Source: Bordetella genomosp. 8
GTDB taxonomy: Bacteria > Pseudomonadota > Gammaproteobacteria > Burkholderiales > Burkholderiaceae_B
Assembly (NCBI RefSeq): GCF_002119685.1
Contig: NZ_CP021108.1
Coordinates: 4,092,001-4,156,000, forward strand
Length of the DNA: 64,000 nucleotides
Direction of reading: 5' to 3'
Both the position numbers and the translations under genes were made by a program. Shown here one piece after another: positions 8,973 through 17,509 of this stretch; the stretch's first letter is position 1; the number at the start of each line of letters is the position of its first letter. A model generated the notes under the pieces. That model was not told the origin of the DNA. It was given only the letters and a program-made list of their open reading frames with translations, and did not search any database.

Positions 8973-9716
8973 TTATTCCGGCGCGGTATCCCGCGCGTTC
9001 GGATCGCACAGGACGTGGTACAGGTTGCGCAGCATGGCGGCCGTCGCGCCCCAGATGAAGTACTTGCCCCAGGGCATGGAGTAATACCGGCGCACGCGCC
9101 CGTCCGGCAGCTCCACGCTGTGCAGCCGATGATTCGCCGGATCTGTGATGAAAGACAGCGGGACTTCGAAAATCTCCGCGACTTCGAAAGGGTCCGGTAC
9201 CAGTTCGAAACCCGGGCGGACCAGGGCCACGGCGGGTGTGATGGAGAAACCCGTTGCCGTCAGGTAGGGCGGCATGGTGCCCAGGACATCCACCCAATCC
9301 GGCGCCAGGCCCGTTTCTTCCTGGGCTTCGCGCAAGGCGGCCGCGATGGGGCTGGCGTCGGTTTCTTCGATGCGCCCGCCGGGAAAGCTGATCTGCCCCG
9401 CATGGTCGTGCAAATGCGCGGTGCGCTGTGTCAGCATGACCGTCACGCCCGGTTCGCGCATGACCAGGGGGATCAGCACGGCCGCCAGTACGGGCGCGCC
9501 TTCCCGGCCGGGATACCGCGTATCGCCATTCAAAGGCAGTTGCGCCGGCAGCCCGCGCGGATGCTGCAGCACCCGGCGCAGCTCATCCACCGCCAAGGCC
9601 TGCGGCGGCACGGCCCGCAAGCCTTCGTTGGCCGCGACCCACGGTTGCACCGCCGCATCGAAGGCGGGCCTGACGATGGGACGACGCGGACGTGGCGAGG
9701 CGGGCTGGTCGGGCAT
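8973..9716 (-). CDS. Nudix hydrolase, CoA pyrophosphatase type
   Basis: The 247-residue product has a full Nudix box, GGRIEETDASPIAAALREAQ plus EETGL, at about residues 113-136. Just before it stands MLTQRTAHLHDHAGQISFPGG, the extra motif that marks the CoA diphosphatase (NudL-like) branch, so the likely reaction is CoA to phosphopantetheine and 3',5'-ADP. The C-terminal region contains MPWGKYFIWGATA, also common in this branch. It is convergent with rsgA and separated from rplS by a terminator. Confidence 0.88.
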   Translation of the reverse strand: MPDQPASPRPRRPIVRPAFDAAVQPWVAANEGLRAVPPQALAVDELRRVLQHPRGLPAQLPLNGDTRYPGREGAPVLAAVLIPLVMREPGVTVMLTQRTAHLHDHAGQISFPGGRIEETDASPIAAALREAQEETGLAPDWVDVLGTMPPYLTATGFSITPAVALVRPGFELVPDPFEVAEIFEVPLSFITDPANHRLHSVELPDGRVRRYYSMPWGKYFIWGATAAMLRNLYHVLCDPNARDTAPE

Positions 9717-9796
9717 GTGGCGGATGGATCAGGGACGGTGAGCAGGATCCGGAAACGGTAGTGGGAAACAGTATTCGGAAACAGTGCCCGGAAACG

Positions 9797-9825
9797 AAAA
9801 GGCACCCCGCTTGGGGGTGCCTTTT
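9797..9825 (-). terminator. Rho-independent terminator after rplS
   Basis: A 12-base perfect stem, AAAAGGCACCCC (9797-9808) with GGGGTGCCTTTT (9814-9825), encloses a 5-base loop. Read on the minus strand it lies 60 bases past the rplS stop and ends in CTTTTCG. The stem is flanked by A and T runs on both sides, so it could work in both directions. Confidence 0.8.
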
Positions 9826-9884
9826 CTGGCGGCCGGCGAGGCGCTGGGGTCCGGCTGGCGGACCGGCCGGTGGTACCCCCGAGA

Positions 9885-10295
9885 TCAGGACGCCGCGGAT
9901 TCGGCAGCCTGGGCCGATTGCGCGGCAGCCTGACGGCTGACCAGCTTTTCCTTGATGCGAGCCGACTTGCCCGAACGATCGCGCAGGTAGTACAGCTTGG
10001 CGCGACGGACGTCGCCACGGCGCTTGACTTCGATCGAAGCGATCTGCGGCGAATACAGCTGGAACGTACGTTCCACGGCTTGGCCGGACGAGATCTTGCG
10101 AACGATGAAGGCCGAGTTCAGGCCGCGGTTGCGCTTGGCGATCACGACGCCTTCGAAGGCCTGCACACGCTTGCGGGTGCCTTCGACAACGTTGACGTTG
10201 ACGACCACGGTGTCGCCCGGGGCGAAAGACGGCAGCGTCTTGTCGGCGGTCAGGCGGGTGATCTCTTCCTGTTCCAGGACAGCGATAAGGTTCAT
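9885..10295 (-). CDS. rplS: 50S ribosomal protein L19
   Basis: A 136-residue ribosomal protein at the 30S-50S interface. Conserved segments include [40 protein letters not shown] and [19 protein letters not shown]; the C-terminal tail is Ala/Gln/Ser-rich. CGGAG lies 6 bases before ATG 10295. The gene stands alone here: the next gene upstream is a small membrane protein, not trmD, so it is not directly preceded by the rest of the common rpsP-rimM-trmD-rplS cluster. It has its own candidate promoter and terminator. Confidence 0.97.
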   Translation of the reverse strand: MNLIAVLEQEEITRLTADKTLPSFAPGDTVVVNVNVVEGTRKRVQAFEGVVIAKRNRGLNSAFIVRKISSGQAVERTFQLYSPQIASIEVKRRGDVRRAKLYYLRDRSGKSARIKEKLVSRQAAAQSAQAAESAAS

Positions 10296-10319
10296 GAAAA
10301 CTCCGAAATCATCGTGCCG

Positions 10320-10425
10320 TGCGATTGTTATGAGGGTGCCATGTTATGGAGTGCCATGTATGGGGGGTCCCAATAGGGGTTGTCCCAACGGGGGTCCCCA
10401 GTAAGAGTTCCCCATATCATGGCAA
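10320..10425 (-). repeat. Degenerate short repeats in the rplS leader
   Basis: The 5' leader of rplS has imperfect repeats. On the minus strand CATGGCACTCCATAA is followed at once by CATGGCACCCTCATAA, and upstream of these TTGGGACAACCCCTA is followed by TTGGGACCCCCCATA. The sequence is unlike coding DNA and is rich in G-runs facing C-runs. Function is unknown. Confidence 0.45.
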
Positions 10426-10469
10426 CATGATGCGCCGCACGCAGAGGATGACACTTGGCAAAACCCGGC

Positions 10470-10498
10470 ATTCTACATGAAATCAGTGCTTTAGGTAA
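10470..10498 (-). promoter_or_regulatory. Candidate rplS promoter
   Basis: On the minus strand TTACCT (10493-10498) is separated by 17 bases from TAGAAT (10470-10475), which is preceded by TG as in an extended -10. It would give rplS a leader of about 168 bases. The -35 is a weak match. Confidence 0.45.
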
Positions 10499-10507
10499 GC
10501 GGCTGGG

Positions 10508-10861
10508 TCAGAATCCCGCCACGGCGCCCAGCCACATCAGCCCGGGGATCATGGCGCCCCACATGGCTACCAGGAGCACGTCGACGATCATCTGGCGTAC
10601 GGTCACGCCCTGCTCTGCCGTAGCGCCAGCCACGGAAACGCCGCCGATGGTGGAAACCGTGAGGGTGGCGGGACCGCCCGGAACGTCACCCGTGCCGGCC
10701 AGGCCGGTCAGGCCGACCTGGGTGGCCATGCCACGGAGCCGCGCCTGGCCAGGACGGAAACGGGACAGGACACCGCCCAGGCGGCCCAGTCCGCGCCGGC
10801 TGGGCGGCACGGGCGGAAACGGCCATTTGGTAGGGAATTGCGGTTCGGCGGCTAGGTTCAT
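10508..10861 (-). CDS. Small hypothetical membrane protein downstream of the radical SAM gene
   Basis: A 117-residue protein I do not recognise. The first 40 residues are rich in Pro, Arg and Gly (PPVPPSRRGLGRLGG). The middle (GLAGTGDVPGGPATLTVSTI) is Gly/Thr-rich, and a single hydrophobic helix closes the protein (VDVLLVAMWGAMIPGLMWLG). The start at ATG 10861 is supported by AAGGAG about 8 bases upstream. It begins 22 bases after the radical SAM stop on the same strand and with no terminator between, so it should be on the same SOS-boxed transcript. That the reading frame is a real gene rests on the ribosome site, the C-terminal helix and the spacing. Confidence 0.6.
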   Translation of the reverse strand: MNLAAEPQFPTKWPFPPVPPSRRGLGRLGGVLSRFRPGQARLRGMATQVGLTGLAGTGDVPGGPATLTVSTIGGVSVAGATAEQGVTVRQMIVDVLLVAMWGAMIPGLMWLGAVAGF

Positions 10862-10883
10862 GCGAGTGCTCCTTGGAGACAAC

Positions 10884-12095
10884 TTAATCGAATAGACCCA
10901 GCTGCCTGACCGGCGCAGGTCCACGGACAGCCCCCGGCCCGGAAACGAATGGGGCCGGAGGGACGAATTGCTTGGTATCCAGTTGCAGGCGCTGCCGGTT
11001 CAACCCGGCCTTGCGCACCGCCATATCGAATCGCTGGCGCAGCAGGTCGGCCCAGATACCGGTGCCTTTCATGCGTGTGCCGAAGCGGGGATCGTTGCGC
11101 TTGCCTTCCCGCATGTCTTCGATGCGGTGCAGGACGCGCTCGGCGCGATCGGGAAAATGCGCCTGCAGCCATTCTTCGAATACGGGCTTGACCTCCCAGG
11201 GCAGCCGCACGACGGTGTAGCTGGCGTAGTACGCGCCGGCGCGGGCGGCTTCCTGCACGATGCGCTCCAGGAATTCGTCGGTGACAAAGGGAATCACCGG
11301 GGCCGCCAATACGCCGACGGGCACGCCGGCGTCGGCCAGCTTGCGCACGGCTTCCAGCCGCCGCCAGGGCGCCGAGGCGCGTGGTTCCAACGTGCGGGAA
11401 ATATCGGCGTCCAGGGAGGTCACGCTGATATACACGGCCACCAGGTTGCGACGCGCCATGGCCTGCAGCAGATCCAGGTCGCGCTCGATCAGCGCGTTCT
11501 TGGTGACGATCGTCAGCGGATGGCCGGTTTCCAGCAGCAGTTCCAGCACCCCGCGCGTCAGCCGCCACGAGCGTTCAATGGGCTGATAGACGTCGGTCGC
11601 CGACCCTACGTTGACCGGCTCGACGCGATAGCCGGGGCGGGCAAGCTCGGCCCGCAGGGCATCCACCGCATTGGCCTTGGCCACCAGCCGGGTTTCGAAG
11701 TCCAGCCCGGGCGAATATCCCAGGTAGGCGTGGGTAGGACGCGCGTAGCAATAGACGCAGCCGTGTTCGCAACCCCGGTACGTATTGATTGCCCGGTCGA
11801 AGGGCACGTCGGGCGAATCGTTGCGGGAAATCAGCTTGCGGGCCTGCTCCACCGCCACGGTGGTGGCAATGCCGCTGGGGGTGTCGGCCGGCGGGAGGGG
11901 ACGTATGGGAAGGATGGGCCGGACGGGGGTGGCCCCGTCTGCCAGCGCCGGTTCGTCCGCCGGATCGGCGGTACTGCGGTCGTCGCGCTGGAAGCGGTGC
12001 CGAACATTAGTAACCGCACCCCGACCGCGCAAGGCGGCGGGGGCGGCAGCCGGGGACCCAGAACCGGCAAAAACGGAATGATCGGTACGTGCCAT
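10884..12095 (-). CDS. PA0069-family radical SAM protein (SplB-related)
   Basis: A 403-residue radical S-adenosylmethionine protein. RGRGAVTNVRHRF near residue 22 is the signature N-terminus of the PA0069 family, and the 4Fe-4S motif CEHGCVYCYAR (CX3CX2C) follows. Related sequences resemble spore photoproduct lyase, so a DNA-repair or nucleic-acid role is plausible but unproven. ATG 12095 is the only start near the conserved region; the frame stays open to 12197 but an SOS box lies inside that stretch. No Shine-Dalgarno sequence is present because the box begins 6 bases from the ATG. An SOS-controlled role fits the promoter. Confidence 0.88.
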   Translation of the reverse strand: MARTDHSVFAGSGSPAAAPAALRGRGAVTNVRHRFQRDDRSTADPADEPALADGATPVRPILPIRPLPPADTPSGIATTVAVEQARKLISRNDSPDVPFDRAINTYRGCEHGCVYCYARPTHAYLGYSPGLDFETRLVAKANAVDALRAELARPGYRVEPVNVGSATDVYQPIERSWRLTRGVLELLLETGHPLTIVTKNALIERDLDLLQAMARRNLVAVYISVTSLDADISRTLEPRASAPWRRLEAVRKLADAGVPVGVLAAPVIPFVTDEFLERIVQEAARAGAYYASYTVVRLPWEVKPVFEEWLQAHFPDRAERVLHRIEDMREGKRNDPRFGTRMKGTGIWADLLRQRFDMAVRKAGLNRQRLQLDTKQFVPPAPFVSGPGAVRGPAPVRQLGLFD

Positions 12096-12101
12096 GAATA
12101 G

Positions 12102-12121
12102 TACTGTACATCCATACAGTA
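12102..12121 (-). promoter_or_regulatory. LexA (SOS) box upstream of the radical SAM gene
   Basis: The plus strand reads TACTGTACATCCATACAGTA, a CTGT-N8-ACAG palindrome with TA flanks on both sides, differing from the E. coli SOS consensus only in the AT-rich centre. A possible -35 TTGTCA (plus-strand 12127-12132) and -10 TACAGT (12103-12108), 18 bases apart, overlap the box on the minus strand. That would place the transcript start within a few bases of the ATG at 12095. Confidence 0.85.
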
Positions 12122-12375
12122 TTTTCTGACAAGCACCTACCGCCTTTTTTTCGGCGACGTCCCACTTTACCCCAAGTCCAGTGGCCGTTGGCGGCATTTT
12201 CCGGGGCTCGACGCGGACTGTCGCTTTACCGCAAAACCCGCATGAAATAAGGCTTTGCGGGCGATTGGCGTGGTAAAAGCGGGGCCGCCGCCCCTGCCCC
12301 GCCCGCCGCCGACGGCGGCCGTTCGCGACAACCGCGCGATCGTCACCGGACGACCCGCGCGGGACGTCGACGAAG

Positions 12376-13674
12376 TCAACGCAACATGCCCGCGGCGGCG
12401 GTCTGATGCGTGGACTCGTCGATCAGAATGAAGGCGCCGGTGGCCGCGATGTCGTCATATCGATCGAGCGTCAGCGGATCGCGCGTCACGATGCGGACCT
12501 TGCCGATATCGTTCATCGCCAACGTCCCGACGTCGCCATCGATCTCGCGCAGTTCATGGATATCGCGGCGCGTCGCGACTTCGCGCACCTTCGCCGTGGT
12601 CAAGCGCGTGCCTTGCTTGAGCAGATAGCGGCGTGCCGTATTCAGCGGCTGCGTATCGAGCCAGCACACTTCCGCATCGAACTCCTTGCCGGTGCGCACC
12701 GCCGCGCCCGCATGCGACAACACATCGCCCCGCGACACGTCGACGTCGCGGTCCAGCACCACGATTACCGAATCGCCGGCGCTCGCGCTGGCCAGTTCCC
12801 GATCGTGCGCGCGTATCCCCACCACGCGCGCGCCGACCCCGGAAGGCTGCACCAGGATCTCGTCGCCCGCGCGCAGGGTACCGCTGGCGACGCGCCCGGC
12901 ATAGCCGCGGAAGTCCTGCGCGCTGCTGCCGTCATGGCGAACCACCCATTGCACCGGATAGCGCAAAGGCGCGTCGGCCGCTTCGACGGCGGGGTCCAGC
13001 GACTCCAGCAGGGACAGCAGGGGTGGCCCTTCGTACCACGGCGTGTGCGCGGACGGCGTCACGACGTTGTCGCCGTTCAGCGCGGACAAGGGCAACGCCT
13101 GGAAGTCGGGGATGCCGATGCGCGCCGCCAGGTCCGCGTAGGCGTCGCGGATGCGGTCGAATACCGCGCGGTCCCAGGCCACCAGATCCATTTTGTTCAC
13201 CGCCACGACGATGTGGCGTATGCCCAGCAGGCGCGCGATCGTACTGTGCCGCTTGGTCTGCGGCAGCAGCCTGCCGTCGGCGGCGCGCGTGGCGTCGATG
13301 AGGATGATGGCCACGTCTGCCGTCGACGCGCCGGTCACCATATTGCGGGTGTACTGCTCATGTCCCGGCGCGTCGGCGACGATGAACTTGCGGCGCGGCG
13401 TGGCGAAATAGCGGTAGGCGACGTCGATGGTGATGCCCTGCTCGCGCTCGGCCTCCAGCCCATCCGTCAACAAGGCGAAATCGATGCCGTCGCCGGCCAC
13501 GCGCTTGTACTTGGCCCGCGCGATGGCGTCGAGCTGGTCGGCGAAGACGCTTTTGCTGTCGTACAGCAGGCGTCCGATCAGCGTGGACTTGCCGTCGTCC
13601 ACGGAACCGGCCGTGATCAGGCGTATGACCGCCGTCTCGCCGGCGGGAAGGAAAGAATCGTTGACTGCGTTCAT
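12376..13674 (-). CDS. cysN: Sulfate adenylyltransferase GTPase subunit CysN
   Basis: A 432-residue EF-Tu-like GTPase that couples GTP hydrolysis to ATP sulfurylase activity of CysD. The P-loop GSVDDGKST is at 23-31, G3 DAPGHEQYTRNM follows, and G4 is NKMD. LTDGLEAEREQGITIDVAYR is the switch I segment. There is no fused CysC (APS kinase) domain, in keeping with the APS-type reductase encoded by cysH. It is the last gene of the cys operon, 33 bases after cysD. The 280 bases between it and the radical SAM start hold only that gene's promoter region and some GC-rich hairpins (for example GCCGCC GAC GGCGGC); no clear cysN terminator is seen. Confidence 0.95.
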   Translation of the reverse strand: MNAVNDSFLPAGETAVIRLITAGSVDDGKSTLIGRLLYDSKSVFADQLDAIARAKYKRVAGDGIDFALLTDGLEAEREQGITIDVAYRYFATPRRKFIVADAPGHEQYTRNMVTGASTADVAIILIDATRAADGRLLPQTKRHSTIARLLGIRHIVVAVNKMDLVAWDRAVFDRIRDAYADLAARIGIPDFQALPLSALNGDNVVTPSAHTPWYEGPPLLSLLESLDPAVEAADAPLRYPVQWVVRHDGSSAQDFRGYAGRVASGTLRAGDEILVQPSGVGARVVGIRAHDRELASASAGDSVIVVLDRDVDVSRGDVLSHAGAAVRTGKEFDAEVCWLDTQPLNTARRYLLKQGTRLTTAKVREVATRRDIHELREIDGDVGTLAMNDIGKVRIVTRDPLTLDRYDDIAATGAFILIDESTHQTAAAGMLR

Positions 13675-13707
13675 GTGCGTGTGCTCCGGCCAGGCGTCAG
13701 GGTCGGT

Positions 13708-14616
13708 TCAGAAATAGCCTTCCTTCTTGCGGCGCTCCATCGATGCCTCGGAAGTCTGGTCGTCCATGCGGGTGGCGCCGCGCTCGGTGATATCGCTGAG
13801 CGCGGTCTCGGCGATGATGGCCTGGTTATCGGCCGCATCGGACGCCACCGGGCAGGTGCAGGAAATATCGCCCACGGTACGGAAGCGGACCGACAGCGTC
13901 TCCACCTGTTCGTCCGCCTGCGCCGGGGTCAGCGGCGTGATCGGCACCAGCAGGCCGCGCCGCCGCACCACTTCGCGCCGATGGGCGTAGTAGATGGACG
14001 GCAGCGCCAGGTTTTCCCGCGCGATGTACTGCCACACGTCCAGCTCGGTCCAGTTGGAAATCGGGAACACGCGCATGTTTTCGCCGCGATGCACGCGGGT
14101 GTTGTACAGGCTCCAGACCTCGGGGCGCTGGCTCTTGGGATCCCATTGGCCGAACTCGTCGCGGAAGGAAAAAATGCGCTCCTTGGCGCGGGCTTTTTCC
14201 TCGTCGCGCCGGGCGCCACCGATGCAGGCGTCGAAACCGAATTCCGCGATGGCCTCCAGCAGCGTCACCGCCTGGGCTGCATTGCGCGAATCGGTTTCCT
14301 TGCGCAGCACCACCGACCCGCGCGCGATCGAATCTTCCACGCTGCGCACGACCAGGGTTTCGCCCAGCTCGGCCGCGCGCGCGTCACGGAACTGGATGAC
14401 TTCCGGGAAATTGTGTCCCGTATCGATGTGCATGAGCGGGAACGGGAAGCGGGCCGGACGGAAGGCTTTTTCCGCCAATCGCAGCAGCACGCAGGAATCC
14501 TTGCCGCCGGAAAACAGCAGCACCGGCTTTTCGCACTCGGCCGCGACCTCGCGCAGGATGAAAATGGCTTCGGACTCCAGCCAATCCAGATGGCTGCGTG
14601 TGTGAACGGTGGACAT
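13708..14616 (-). CDS. cysD: Sulfate adenylyltransferase subunit CysD
   Basis: The 302-residue catalytic subunit of ATP sulfurylase activates sulfate to adenosine 5'-phosphosulfate. The PP-loop SGGKDS is at 36-41. Other family segments are PFPLMHIDTGHNFPEVI, GGARRDEEKARAKERIFSFR, and NWTELDVWQYI; the C-terminus RKKEGYF is typical. ATG 14616 gives the standard length; the frame is open upstream but overlaps noncoding spacer. A 71-base gap separates it from cysH. Confidence 0.95.
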   Translation of the reverse strand: MSTVHTRSHLDWLESEAIFILREVAAECEKPVLLFSGGKDSCVLLRLAEKAFRPARFPFPLMHIDTGHNFPEVIQFRDARAAELGETLVVRSVEDSIARGSVVLRKETDSRNAAQAVTLLEAIAEFGFDACIGGARRDEEKARAKERIFSFRDEFGQWDPKSQRPEVWSLYNTRVHRGENMRVFPISNWTELDVWQYIARENLALPSIYYAHRREVVRRRGLLVPITPLTPAQADEQVETLSVRFRTVGDISCTCPVASDAADNQAIIAETALSDITERGATRMDDQTSEASMERRKKEGYF

Positions 14617-14687
14617 AAGGGGTCTCGTGGCTTCGGTAGAACGACGTTTGGATGGAGCGGTGTTCGATAAAGGGCCGGCGCGTCTCG

Positions 14688-15476
14688 TCAAGCCTTGCCG
14701 TCGGCGGCCCCGCCGGGACGGCGGGCGGCGAACTGGACGACGTGTGCCTCCGGCGGACCGCCGCGATTGCCCGCGTGCAGCCCGCACTCCTTGCTGTCGG
14801 ACGACTCCCACCACCAGCGCCCGGCGCGTACGTCCTCGCCCGGCCGGATAGCCCTCGTACAGGGTTCGCAGCCGATGGAGGGATAGCCCCGGTCGTGCAG
14901 CGGGTTATAGGGAATGTCGAGCGCGCGGATGGCGTTCCAGACATCGTCCTCGCTCCACGCCGCGAGCGGATTGAATTTGTAGAGACCGAAGACCGGATCC
15001 TGTTCTTCCTGCGGCAGGCTGCCGCGCGTGGCGGCCTGCGCGCGCCGCTGCCCGGTGATCCAGGCGCCGCGTCCGGACAGGGCCCGCCGCAGCGGCTCCA
15101 CCTTGCGGATATGGCAGCAGGCCTGGCGCAGTTCCTTGCTTTCATAGAAGGCGAAGGCGCCGTGCGCCGCCACGTGCGCATCCACGGATTCCCCTATGGG
15201 CCGATAGACGGTGGGCCGGCGGCCATAGCGCCGCTCGATGACGTCCAGCATGGACAGCGTTTCGGCGTGCAGGCGGCCGGTGTCCAGCGTGAAGATTTCC
15301 AGCGGTACGCCGCCCGTATGGATGGCATGCGTCAGCACCATGTCTTCCGCGGCCAGCGATGACGCCAGCGCCGCGTCCGGATAGTGCGCGGCGATATCGG
15401 ACAGCCGCTGCAGCAGTTCGGACCAACGCCCCGCGATGTCGGGGTGGGAACGGGAAAGGATCGCGGGATCGGCCAT
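14688..15476 (-). CDS. cysH: Assimilatory adenylyl-sulfate (APS) reductase CysH
   Basis: A 262-residue thioredoxin-dependent reductase that turns APS into sulfite and AMP. It has the four Cys of a 4Fe-4S cluster, CC at 120-121 and C203/C206 in GCEPCT, which separates APS reductases from the cluster-free PAPS reductases of enterobacteria. The catalytic Cys is in ECGLH (C231). SSLAAEDMVLTHAI is the substrate loop. It starts 5 bases after the cysA stop. The C-terminal 25 residues are Gly/Pro-rich and probably unstructured. Confidence 0.93.
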   Translation of the reverse strand: MADPAILSRSHPDIAGRWSELLQRLSDIAAHYPDAALASSLAAEDMVLTHAIHTGGVPLEIFTLDTGRLHAETLSMLDVIERRYGRRPTVYRPIGESVDAHVAAHGAFAFYESKELRQACCHIRKVEPLRRALSGRGAWITGQRRAQAATRGSLPQEEQDPVFGLYKFNPLAAWSEDDVWNAIRALDIPYNPLHDRGYPSIGCEPCTRAIRPGEDVRAGRWWWESSDSKECGLHAGNRGGPPEAHVVQFAARRPGGAADGKA

Positions 15477-15481
15477 GGCGT

Positions 15482-16543
15482 CTACCTGCTGGCGGGAAAG
15501 ATACGGCCACGGCGGGGACGGGCCAGCAGCATCGCGCCTTCGCGCAAGTCCAGGCCGTGGTATTCCTCTTCGGACAATTGGGCTTCCAGCAATGCGCCGT
15601 CTTCGCGCTGGAGCTCCAGGAACGCGCTGGGGCCGGCCAGATAGGCGTGATTGAGCTTGACGGCCATGCCCTCGCCGGTCGGGGCGTAAGGCAGGATGTC
15701 CAGCTCGTGCGGGCGCACATAGGCCACGGCGCGCTGTTCGTCCGTGCCGTCGAAGGCCGGCGCGGGCAGCGAAACGCCGTTGGCGCGCCACAGTCCGCCC
15801 GCCGCATAACCGTCTATCTGGTTGACGTCGCCCAGGAAGCCGTAGACGAAGGGCGTGGCCGGATGGGTCCAGACGTCGCGGGGCGTGCCGACCTGCTCGA
15901 TGCGGCCCGCGTTCATCACCACCACGCGGTCCGCCACTTCCAGGGCCTCTTCCTGGTCGTGGGTGACGAAGACGCTGGCCACGTGCAGTTCGTCATGCAG
16001 GCGACGCAGCCAGCGCCGCAACTCCTTGCGTACCTTGGCGTCCAGCGCGCCGAAGGGCTCGTCCAGCAACAGTACGCGCGGCTCCACCGCCAGGGCGCGG
16101 GCCAGCGCGATGCGCTGGCGCTGGCCGCCGGACAACTGGCCGGGATAGCGGTCGGCCAACCAATCCAGCTGCACCAGGTTCAGCAGCGCATGGACCTTTT
16201 CCTTGATGGCGGCTTCGCCGGGACGCTGGCCGCGCGGCTTGATGCGCAGGCCGAAAGCGACGTTCTCGAACACCGTCATATGGCGGAACAGCGCGTAATG
16301 CTGGAACACGAAGCCGACCTGGCGCTCGCGCACGTGCACGCCGGTGCTGTCCTCGCCGAAGAAATAGATGCTGCCGCTGTCCGGCGTTTCGAGCCCGGCG
16401 ATGATGCGCAGCAAGGTCGTCTTGCCGCAGCCGGACGGCCCCAGCAAGGCCACCAGTTCACCCGAGTCGATGTGCAGGTCGACGTCGCGCAAGGCCTGGA
16501 AGTTGCCGAAGCGCTTGTTGACCGATTTGATTTCGATATCCAT
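15482..16543 (-). CDS. cysA: Sulfate/thiosulfate ABC transporter ATPase CysA
   Basis: A 353-residue ATP-binding subunit of the sulfate importer. Walker [10 protein letters not shown] is at 35-42, the signature [15 protein letters not shown] follows near 135, and Walker B is [17 protein letters not shown]-like regulatory domain fills the C-terminal third (about residues 235-353). It works with CysT and CysW and the periplasmic receptor encoded upstream. Start ATG 16543 lies 24 bases after the cysW stop. Confidence 0.95.
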   Translation of the reverse strand: MDIEIKSVNKRFGNFQALRDVDLHIDSGELVALLGPSGCGKTTLLRIIAGLETPDSGSIYFFGEDSTGVHVRERQVGFVFQHYALFRHMTVFENVAFGLRIKPRGQRPGEAAIKEKVHALLNLVQLDWLADRYPGQLSGGQRQRIALARALAVEPRVLLLDEPFGALDAKVRKELRRWLRRLHDELHVASVFVTHDQEEALEVADRVVVMNAGRIEQVGTPRDVWTHPATPFVYGFLGDVNQIDGYAAGGLWRANGVSLPAPAFDGTDEQRAVAYVRPHELDILPYAPTGEGMAVKLNHAYLAGPSAFLELQREDGALLEAQLSEEEYHGLDLREGAMLLARPRRGRIFPASR

Positions 16544-16567
16544 GTGATTTCCTAGATTCCGTCCGCC

Positions 16568-17509
16568 TCAGGCACCAGCGGCGCGTCGTACGCGCGCGTC
16601 GCGATGGGACGCGGCCAGCGCCTCCAGGGCGGGCGATGCGTCGCCCTCGTCCTGGCGCGCCAGGGCATGCGTGTGCCGCCATTGCACCACGGTTTTGATG
16701 GCCAGCGTGACCAAGGCCAGTATGGCCAGCAGCGACGCGACGGCGAATCCGGCCTGGATCTGGTATTCGTTGTAGAGGATCTCCACCTGCAAGGGGATGG
16801 TGTTGGTCAGGCCGCGGATATGCCCCGATATGACGGACACCGCGCCGAACTCACCCATGGCGCGTGCATTGCACAGGATCACGCCGTATAGCAGGCCCCA
16901 GCGGACGTTCGGCAGCGTGACACGCCAGAACGCCTGCCAGCCGCGCGCGCCCAGCACGATGGCGGCTTCTTCTTCCTCGCTACCCTGGGCTTCCATGAGC
17001 GGAATCAGTTCGCGCGCCACCAGCGGCAGCGTGACGAAGGTGGTGACCAGCACGATACCGGGCACGGCGAAGGCGATCTTCAGGTCGTGCGCCATCAGCC
17101 ATGGCCCTATCCAGCCCTGCGCGCCCACCACTAGCATGTAGGACAGGCCCGCCACCACCGGCGACACGGAGAACGGCAGGTCTATCAGGGTGACCAGCAT
17201 CGACTTGCCGCGGAACTCATGCTTGGCGATCGCCCACGCCGCGACGACGCCGAAAGCCATGTTCAGCGGCACGCTGATGGCCGCCGTCAACAGCGTCAGC
17301 AGGATGGCAGATACCGTATCCGGCTCCACCAGGGCGGCCGCGTAGGCGCCCAGGCCCTTGCGTAGCGCCTCGGCGAATACGGCGCACAAGGGCAACAGCA
17401 GAAACAGCGCCAGGAACGCGACCGCCGCGACGATCAGCACGCTTCGGCCGCCCCGGCCACGACGGCTCGCCCGATGCGTGGCGGTGGCATCCGCTCGCCG
17501 CGCCGTCAT
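16568..17509 (-). CDS. cysW: Sulfate ABC transporter permease CysW
   Basis: A 313-residue inner-membrane permease with six or so hydrophobic helices beginning at about residue 23 ([20 protein letters not shown]). The EAA loop that docks the ATPase is in [43 protein letters not shown] is typical of CysW rather than CysT. The N-terminus ([19 protein letters not shown]) is basic and cytoplasmic. It overlaps the cysT stop by 4 bases (ATGA). Confidence 0.93.
   Translation of the reverse strand: MTARRADATATHRASRRGRGGRSVLIVAAVAFLALFLLLPLCAVFAEALRKGLGAYAAALVEPDTVSAILLTLLTAAISVPLNMAFGVVAAWAIAKHEFRGKSMLVTLIDLPFSVSPVVAGLSYMLVVGAQGWIGPWLMAHDLKIAFAVPGIVLVTTFVTLPLVARELIPLMEAQGSEEEEAAIVLGARGWQAFWRVTLPNVRWGLLYGVILCNARAMGEFGAVSVISGHIRGLTNTIPLQVEILYNEYQIQAGFAVASLLAILALVTLAIKTVVQWRHTHALARQDEGDASPALEALAASHRDARVRRAAGA

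Noticed and set aside
12198..12375. GC-rich hairpins after cysN considered as a terminator
   Set aside because: The stems (GCCGCC/GGCGGC; GCAAAACC/GGCTTTGC with a mismatch) lack a T-run in the correct orientation.
12406..14670. A 754-codon open frame antisense to cysN and cysD
   Set aside because: Composition is that of a shadow frame; both opposite genes have full catalytic motifs.
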